The notes under the pieces are model-generated. The model was given only the letters and a program-made list of their open reading frames with translations. It searched no databases and was not told where the DNA came from. Positions 1 to 9,000 of a DNA stretch of 9,639 nucleotides are shown one piece after another. The DNA is from Actinomycetota bacterium (lineage in GTDB: Bacteria > Actinomycetota > Humimicrobiia > Humimicrobiales > Humimicrobiaceae), in NCBI GenBank assembly GCA_023475715.1, contig JAMCVO010000362.1:4533-14171 (forward strand), written 5' to 3'. Every line of letters starts with the position of its first letter. Position 1 is the stretch's first letter. Both the position numbers and the translations under genes were made by a program.

Positions 1-78
1 AAGTAATAAAATTTCAGAATTGCAAGAATTAGGAGCCGTATATAAAAATGTTGATATTAATGTTGAATCAAATGATCA
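1..78. repeat. Inverted copy (left arm) of the KR* segment 4051-4128
   Basis: Bases 1-78 are the exact reverse complement of 4051-4128, 78 of 78 by direct comparison, and the match may continue beyond the left edge. On the plus strand this arm reads as the KR* segment SNKISELQELGAVYKNVDIN and onward. In the minus-strand frame it supplies only six residues and the TAA stop at 57-59. Divergence starts at base 79, where the parent reads ATTAGAG and the window reads TTAGAAT, a one-base slip with shared TTAGA. Bases 1-56 hold no minus-strand gene of their own. Confidence 0.97.
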
Positions 79-3000
79 TTAGAATTATAATAATATGTTC
101 CTGACTCAAGTACATCAAAGCTTTTATTTACGGAAATATAAATCTGCACTGGATATAAACTTCCAGCTGACGGGTAAATATATTTTGGAAGTAAACTATT
201 TTCATCCTTTATTGCCTTAAACTCTTCCAAAAATAAATTCATTTTGACAAAAAAGTTATTATCAATTTGTTTTAAGGGCGTCATCATTCGTGGCTTAAAA
301 CAAGAGTACAATTCATCTTGCTCAATCATTTTATTCACAAATCTTCTGTAACTTTTGCGTGAAAAGTAACGATTAAATAAGTTAGAATCTTGTTTACTGC
401 TGGGTAGCTTAATAGGCTTAGCAAGAAACCCATTTCTTCTTATATTATGCCGCGCTTGTTTAAAATCTAATTTTTCTTTAAGTGAAAGCAGTGCCTCATC
501 CAATTTTTCCTGTACTATATAAGCAATCAGTTTTTTATTTTCAAATTTTTCACCTGTAGCAATTACTACCACATCCTTGATATGCGATATTTGCTTAATT
601 GCTTTTTCTATCTCACCTAGCTCTATTCTATGACCGCCGATCTTTACTTGATGATCATCTCTACCAAGAAATTCTATGTTACCATCTGATAGCAATCTCC
701 CTAGATCTCCGGTTTTGTACAAGTATTCTCCTGTAACCGGGTGTGTAATAAATTTTCCTGAGGTTAATTTTTCATCATGCCAATACCCTTTTGCAACACC
801 TAACCCACCTATATAAATATTGCCAATTACATATACTGGACAGAATTCTAATAAATCATTTAAAACATATACTGTTTGATTAGTCATTGCTTTACCATAT
901 GGAATACTATTCCATTTAGAGTTGATTTCTTCTATAGGATAAAGTATTGACCAAACAGAACATTCAGTGGCTCCACCAAGGCTTATAATTTTACTATTGC
1001 CAAGCGTTAACCTAATTTGTCCTGGGAGCTCAAGTGGAATCCAATCACCGCTTAATAAAATAATTCTAAGAAAATGTTGCGCTCTGCCCGATAGTTTATC
1101 CAACGAACTAGCCACATATTCAACAAGCATTTGCATAAACATGGGAACAGTATTCCAAACCGTAATGTTATTTCTATCTATAATGTCAACCCAATATTCT
1201 GGATCTTTGAGTCTATCTGGATCTGGAATAACAACTGTGCCACCTGCTGCAAGAATACCAAAAATATCATAGACTGAAAGATCAAAACTTAGATTTGATA
1301 ATGCTAACACTGCATCCGATGTATCTACATCAAATCTTTTGTTTATATCCAATAATGTATTAACGGCATTTAAATGGCTGATGACAACACCTTTTGGCTT
1401 GCCAGTTGTTCCGGAAGTAAAAATAACATATGCAATATCTTCAACGCTTTGCTGGTGCGACAACAAAACGGCGGGATATTTTTTCCAAAATTGCTCATCA
1501 TCAACACAAAAACACCGATAATACCCATCTTTATTAAAACCCTGATTCTTCAGTTTTGACAAAAACTCTTTTTGGCTTAAGATAATTTTAACTTCGCCTT
1601 GCGTCAAAATATCGACAATGCGTTCAAGCGGCCAATCAGAATTGATTGGTAAATATGCAGCGCCAGACTCAAGAATACCTATGCAGCCCACAATTTGCTC
1701 CCATCCCTTTGTCATCAAAACGGCAACAAGACTATTTGGTAGAGCACCGGAAGTTTTTAAACCATTAGCTATTCGATGCGATTTATCTGCAAGTTCTTTG
1801 TAGGTTAGATTCTTCTTCTCACTAATTACCGCTACTTTATTTGGGATCAATTCAGCCTGTTCAAAACAAAGATCATGAAGTAGTATTTTAGGTATTTCGG
1901 TAATTTGGGAATTAATACCCTCAATCATTTGCAGAACTGATGGTTCTAATATATCAGGGATAGAATTATTCCAATCAACGGATGCAAAATACTCTATCAA
2001 ATTGCAATAACAATTATGCATGCTTTCCATCATGCCATCAGGAAATAAATCTGACACATAATCCCATTCAGCTACAAAACAACCTAATAATTCGAATGCT
2101 TTGTTATCTAACCATACTTGCGAGGTCTGGCTGACGTTATTAGATGAATACTTACTAAACATACCTGATATAGGCATTTCATCTTTTGTGTCATACATAT
2201 TAAGTAAACTTGTGAAAACAACTGGATACAGCGAACCACTATAATTACCATACACACGATTAACTTCGCGTTGTACACTTATTCCGGTAAAAAATCTATT
2301 ATCCAAATCCTCAAACAAAAGGTTTTGCAATTCCCGCACTTCTTCTTCAAATGTTTTTCCTCTTTGGTCTTTATACTCAAGCATTTCTATAGAAGTAAAA
2401 TCTCCTATTACATTATTAACATGATGGTGCAGTGGAAGCCTATTGAATATAGTTAGATTTATAATAAAATGTGAGCTTTTACTCCAGCGCGCCAATACTT
2501 TTCCGTATATAACCAACAATGCAGATACCGGTGAAATATTGGTTTTTGTATTGCTACATTTTTGTTTAAATGAATTCCAAACATTAGAATCAAGTTTTTT
2601 TGTGCAACGTTTAAAACGAGGTGCTTTGATCTCATTTGCTTGTTTGATAGTGGCTAGCTCGGGACCTAACGGTAAGCTATTGATACGATTCATCCAATAA
2701 TCTTTTGATTGTTTGAAACGTTCTGTCGACTTTATATTTTCATATGCAATAATATAATCTCTAAAACTTATGTCTATCCTTGGTAATGTAGCGTTTAACT
2801 TATTGTAAAGTTGAGACCATTCAGAGAAAAATATAACTGTGCTCAAAGCATCAAATTGTAAATAATCTAAGCTTATATGCAATTTAACGTGATCATTATT
2901 TATTATGGTGCATCTGATATCCAGCATAGGCCATTGGGTTGGGTCACTCATTTTATGTGACATTTCGTTTAGCCAATTACTAATCTTAGTATTTTTTGAA

Positions 3001-6000
3001 TCAGTATCTAGCTGCGACAAATCTTGTACTAAAATTTCATATCTCGGTACATCTTTAAGCACTCTCTGAGAATTGTCATCTGCTAAAAATACAGTACGCA
3101 ATGATGGATGTCTTTCAATAAGAATATTTAAAGCTGATTCAAGCTTATCTATATCTAAACTAGTAAAATCAACTTCACTATATGCATGTGTTGCTACATT
3201 TCCAAGCTGGTAAATATTTTGGCGACCCAATAAGTATGCTTGCTGCACCTCTGTTAATGGGAAAGGCTCATATGCTGTCAAAGGATCCGGTATAATTTGA
3301 CTTAGCGCATCTCCATTTGAAGTCGGATTTGTTGTTATTTTCTGACTAATTTCATAAACTGTCGGTGCTGAATAAAAATCCTTCATTGAGATTTCAATAC
3401 CATATGATTCAGCTATTAAATAAAGCATTTTTATTGCTGTTAACGAATTACCTCCCAGCGAAAAAAAGTCATCATGTATCCCAATATCTTGAATTCCAAA
3501 AATATCTCTCCAATATCCTGCGATTTTTTCCTCTATCTTATTACCCGGCTCTACATACTTCACACCCAAATCAGGTCTAGCATACGAAAAACCACTATTA
3601 ACTATTTCTTGATTATTTTCTTCAATTTGCTTCTTACTTATGATACGCGATTGAAAGTCCTTAGCAGAAATTATTAACTGAGAGACCCCTTCAATAGAAA
3701 ACACCTTGTCCAAGACTTCAAATGCTTCTGACTTAGAACAGCTTTCCCAACCTATAGAGGCCCATTTAAAGCCACATTTTTTTTCCTTGCCTTGAGCAAG
3801 GATGTTCATGTACAAGGGTGAGGGAAAATTTTCTGCAGAAACATCAAAAACAGTAAATACAAAATCAACATTTAATCGAGTCTTTTTGAAAAACTCATTA
3901 ATTACCATGAGATTCCTTATTTCTGTTTCATAAAATTTTGGCAATTGCAAAGAATCTAGATTTGCTATAACATCAGCTGATCTTTCCCTAAGACTTTCCG
4001 CTATATATATTATTCCACTTATTGAACCATACTTTCCCAACCACTCTAATTGATCATTTGATTCAACATTAATATCAACATTTTTATATACGGCTCCTAA
4101 TTCTTGCAATTCTGAAATTTTATTACTTATGGTATTTTCGCTTTTGTTTTTGTTTAACCAATTCTGCCATTCGGATTTTATGGGAAGCCCTAAATCATCC
4201 GACAATATTAAACTTCCTTGCATATTTTTCGCTAAATATTCAGCAAATAACAATCCGCATTTACTTAATCCATTGATAATAATGTACGTGCCATTGTATT
4301 TTAATGAAGAGCTAAATAGTTGAGGTGGTATTGGCAATTTTTCGTAATCTTGCAACCACCTTCTGCTATTTCTATAAGCAACTTTGAATTCATCATCACT
4401 TATTAAAATTTCTTTCAAAATATCTTTACTTAATTTATTTTTATCTTCATTTTGTAAATCAACATCAATATATTTAAAGTTGGCATATTCTAATGATAGG
4501 TATTTAGTAAGCCATTCTAAAATTGATTTCTCCGGGCATAAAAATTCATTTCCCGTTACATAACATAAGCCATTTCCAATGATAAATATCTTCGATTCTT
4601 TATCTATCAGGTGATTTGTAATTAATTCCCGTGCGCAATGCAGTAAACTATTAAAATCAAAGGTAAGGTATTTGCTCAAGCTGCTTATATTTATCTCTCG
4701 CGCATGTCTGTCTGTGTCTATAGACCATAAATAGATAATATAGTTTGGAACGCAGTTTGTATTTTTCAAATTTGTAAATAATTTTATATAATCTGATCTT
4801 AATCTAGGATCGACAGTATAAGCATTTTTCTTTTTATTATGCGAATACTTTTTACCAATCTTTACAGTGAAAACTTTGTTACCTTTGGATATTAGATCTT
4901 CTGAAATTATTTTTCCTACACCAATATCATCCATAAAAATTATATAATTTTTCACATCAATACTTAATGCGCCATGAATAAAAAGCGGTTTTTGCTTCCA
5001 GACCGGAATATAAAACCATTTATCTGCGGGTTGTTTTTCAAGAACGTGATTCTTTGTGTATTTTTTATTATTCGAGCCTATATCTGGTTTAACCCAATAA
5101 ATATTTTTTTCAAATGAATATGTTGGAAAATCAAGGCAATAATTATATTTATCGGAAAATAATGTATCCAAATTTACTCTTACACCATAAGACCACAATT
5201 TCCCAATAATATTTAACAAAAATTCATAATCATTGTATGTTTGATTAATATTACGTAATGTATTAAAAACATATTTTTGTCTATTTGTTTTTTCAGTAAC
5301 ATGCTGCAAAACACTACTACTTAAGCTTCTTCCTGGGCCTATTTCTAGAAAAATTGAATCATCTTTAAGAAGCTCATTAATACCTGCGGATAAACGTACA
5401 GTCTCGCATGTGTGTCTATACCAATAGTTTGGATCCATTGCTTCATTTGCTATAATAAATTTACCAGTAAGATTCGAAATATATGGAATGGATGGCGCCT
5501 CAAACTTGACGGATTTAAAAAGCGCTAATAATTGTTCTTTGGCTTTTTTCATCATAGCAGAATGAAAAGCATGAGTTGTCGGCAACCGTATGGAAATAAC
5601 ATTCCTTTCTTTCTGCAATCTTCTCTCTAACTCAAATATTGCCGAATTTTCCCCAGACACGACACACTGAGCAGGACTGTTAACTGCTCCCAACGATATT
5701 TTATCTGTTAAAAGTGGGTATATTTCTTCCTCATTTAAAGGTATGGCAAGCATTGCTCCTTCGGGTAATTCTCGTATAATCTGCGCACGTTTCATAAGAA
5801 GATGAAGAGCATCATTTAATGAAAAAACACCAGAAAGACATGCAGCAAGATACTCGCCGGTACTAAAACCAATTAATTTTTTAGGTACAATATGCCATTT
5901 TTTTAACAGCATAGCAGTCGCATACCCTGTAATAAAATGATGCTTCTGGGCGAGATCTGTTCTATTTAACTCACTTGCAGGCTTCGTAATGCTTATCTCA

Positions 6001-9000
6001 TTGTTCGATATTTTCTTTGCTTTCAGCCAATGTGAAAATACATCGGTATTATTTATTTTATTATCATCTTCATTATACAATACCTTACGGATATCAATTC
6101 CTAGATATGACTTTACAATTTCACTACATTGATCAATCTGATCTCTGTAATATGGTTCAGCATCATAAAGATCTTTGCCCATATTTACGTAATGTTCTCC
6201 AACCCCACAGCACATAAATACCAATGATTGTTTGGCACCTGAATGTATAGATACAGGCTTATTTTTTACTGATTCTAGTTGTTTAATAGCCGAATCTTTG
6301 TCTTTACAAATTACGGCCTGCCTGTAATCGAATTCTTCGCGCTGATAATAAAGCAAGTGTGCAACATCTGAAATATTAATATCCGGATTAGCTGATAAAT
6401 AATTAACTAATTCTTTTTTTATTCCTTCAAGGGAATTATATGATTTAGCAGAAAGTGTTAGAAGATTATATTGGTAGTCTTTTTTATTTTCGACTTTACT
6501 CGAGGCGGGTGCTTCCGTCAATATTACATGAGCATTTGTTCCACCTATTCCAAATGAACTAACCGCTGCTATCAAAGGATTGCCATCATTTCTTTCCCAT
6601 GTTTTTTTGCTTGTAATAATATCAAATGGACTGTCGCCTAAATTAATATCATGATTTGGAACCATAAAATTTATTTGCGGCGGAATAATTTTATCTTCTA
6701 GCATTTTACAAACTTTGATTATTCCAGCTATTCCCGAGGCAGTGCTTGCGTGACCAATATTAGCCTTGACTGAACCAATAATGCACTTCGAGCTTCTTTC
6801 GCCTTTGCAATTTTCTTTAAAAGCATCGGTTAATGCTTTAATTTCAATTGGATCACCAAGCTTTGTGCCAGTCCCATGACATTCTACATAACTAACTAAA
6901 TCTGATGTAATTCCAGCGCGTCGCTGAGCTTCCAAAATACATGGGAAAGAAACCACTACGCTAGGAGCTACATAACCAACCTTGCGATCACCGTCATTAT
7001 TTACACCATATCCCTTAATAACAGCAATAATATGATCATTATCTTTTATTGCTTCAGATAAACGCTTCAAAACAACTACGCCAACACCATCTCCAAAAAC
7101 AGTTCCGCTCGCGTTTTTGTCAAATGTACGGCAATAACCATCAATGGAAGCTAAGCTTCCTTCGTGATATACGTATCCAAAATTTTCATTTAATGTCAAA
7201 CTTATGCCACCTGCGATAGCGATTTCACACTCTCCGGATAACAATTTTCCACACGCCTCTGCAACAGCGACAAGAGAAGTTGAACAAGCTGAATTAATAT
7301 TTAATGCAGGCCCATGCAAATTAAGATGGTAACTTATTCTAGTAGTAAAATAATCTTTTACAGTCAGAATAAGGTTATCAAAATTTGTAAGTCTATTAGA
7401 AATATTACTGTTGCGGTGAATATAATATAAGTATTGGCTTGTCCCTGCTCCTGCAAAAACACCCATTGGAATATTGCTTCGCTTTTTTATATAACCAGCA
7501 TGTTCAATTGCTTTCCAAACACATTCCAGAAAAAGCCTTACCTGTGGATCCAGTACCTCAGCATCTAGCGGTGATAATCCCCAAAAAAAGGCATCAAATT
7601 TATCAATATCTTCGATAACCCCCATCGAACCGACAAAACCTTGTTTATGTGCAATATCTTCCGGAACCCCAAATGCGATTGACTCTTCTCTTGATAAATG
7701 AGCAACACAATCTTTCCCGTTTTTAATGTTATCCCAATATTCTTCCACAGATCGGCTTTCAGGAAACATGGCCGAATAACCAATTATAGCTATCTCATCA
7801 CTCAACAGCGCATTGGTTAATGACTTTTCAGAGAAATTTACTTTTGTTGATTTGCCTGAAATATAAGAAATTAAACTCTCTGGCGTTGGATAAGTAAATA
7901 GATCAATTACTTTTAGACTGGTGTTAAGCTTAGAATTTATTATCTCAAGCAATTGCACTGCATTTAACGAAGTTCCACCAATATCAAAGAAATTATCTTT
8001 CTTGCTGATTATTTTAGCTCCAAAAAAATCTCGCCAAATTTCTATCAACTCAAGTTCTAAATCATAATCATCATTGATAATATGTTTTCGTATATCCTCT
8101 GAAACTTCTTTATTTTTTAAGAAAATTTCGCTTTGTTCAAATTTTTTATTTACACTGTTAAACTGACTAGTTGATACTACAACCTGCTTTTCGTTGCTGT
8201 TAATAATCTTTATAAATGCCTGCAACCCCTCATTGTTAGTCACACCATGGCTTATATTTGTCAAATTTTTTCTATTCTCAAGTAATTCTGCTATTATATG
8301 AGGTACTTGAGCATTACTATGAACAACAGTAGCTCCAACTTCAGCTAGTTTAAATTCTTTAATATCAATTAATATATTATTATCAATATCAGTTATTCTA
8401 ACTTGACAACGAACTATATCAGCGAGCGAACCTTCATTGTCAAGAATCTGAATATAGCTAATTACTTTTGTTTTCAGGGGATTTATTAATTTTAGCCCTT
8501 TGTATTCATATGGAAGATAATATTTTCCGGTAAAGAATATTGGTATTGGAGCTACTGCCACATCTAATAAAGCGGGGTGCGCTTTATAGGTTTCAATATC
8601 AGATTTGTATTCCTCAGGTAATTCGAGATATAAAACCCAAGTATCACCATTCCCCTCAATTTTTTTAATAGTTTCCCATCTTGGACCTAAGGTAATTATT
8701 TTTAAATTAATTACTTTTTCCAACTGCGCTTTTATCTCATCCGGTAAATATACCTTTGTTGCATGCTTTGCATTATCTATTGTCTGCACAGTCTGAATAT
8801 TTTCATAAGCATCAAGCTTATCTGTAACAAAAATTTTACATTTAGCGTGCAAAATACTCTGCACTCTTGAAGAGTTTCTACTGCCTAAACTAATAATAGA
8901 GCACTCTATTTCTTTATCAGATTCTGTTATTACAGTATATATTTCTTTTCTTGTATCTTTATCATTTACCCTTAAGACGTTAAAAAATCGTAATTCATCA

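Noticed and set aside
967..1272. Plus-strand open frame of 101 codons, and a dozen smaller ones elsewhere on either strand
   Set aside because: They lie opposite or out of frame with strongly conserved A, Cy, KR, AT and KS motifs, show no recognisable domain, and have no convincing ribosome binding sites. They are shadows of the megasynthase frame.
3785..3801. Perfect 6-bp hairpin (CCTTGC, 5-nt loop, GCAAGG) next to a run of eight T on the plus strand, as a possible terminator or slippage site
   Set aside because: On the coding strand the stem is followed by eight A, not T, so it is not a Rho-independent terminator; on the plus strand the T run precedes the stem. It lies inside coding sequence (LAQGKEKKCG), the frame is kept through it, and the A run encodes ordinary Lys-rich sequence. 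Slippage cannot be shown from one sequence.
1..4128. The inverted repeat arms as a recombinase-driven invertible switch
   Set aside because: There is no recombinase gene or recognisable site, the parent arm is ordinary coding sequence, and the left arm breaks a conserved domain. A chimeric join or simple rearrangement explains it better.
3642..5018. KR* region as a possible methyltransferase, enoylreductase or novel domain
   Set aside because: No SAM-binding or ER motif is visible, while the opening FYIPVWK block, the Rossmann-like TYIIINGL start and the GIIYIAESL strand align with KRs in the right order and spacing.
6507..7799. KS as a non-elongating or loading-type (KSQ or KS0) domain
   Set aside because: The Cys nucleophile and both His residues are present; the SACSTS and ECHGTGT variants do not touch catalytic positions.
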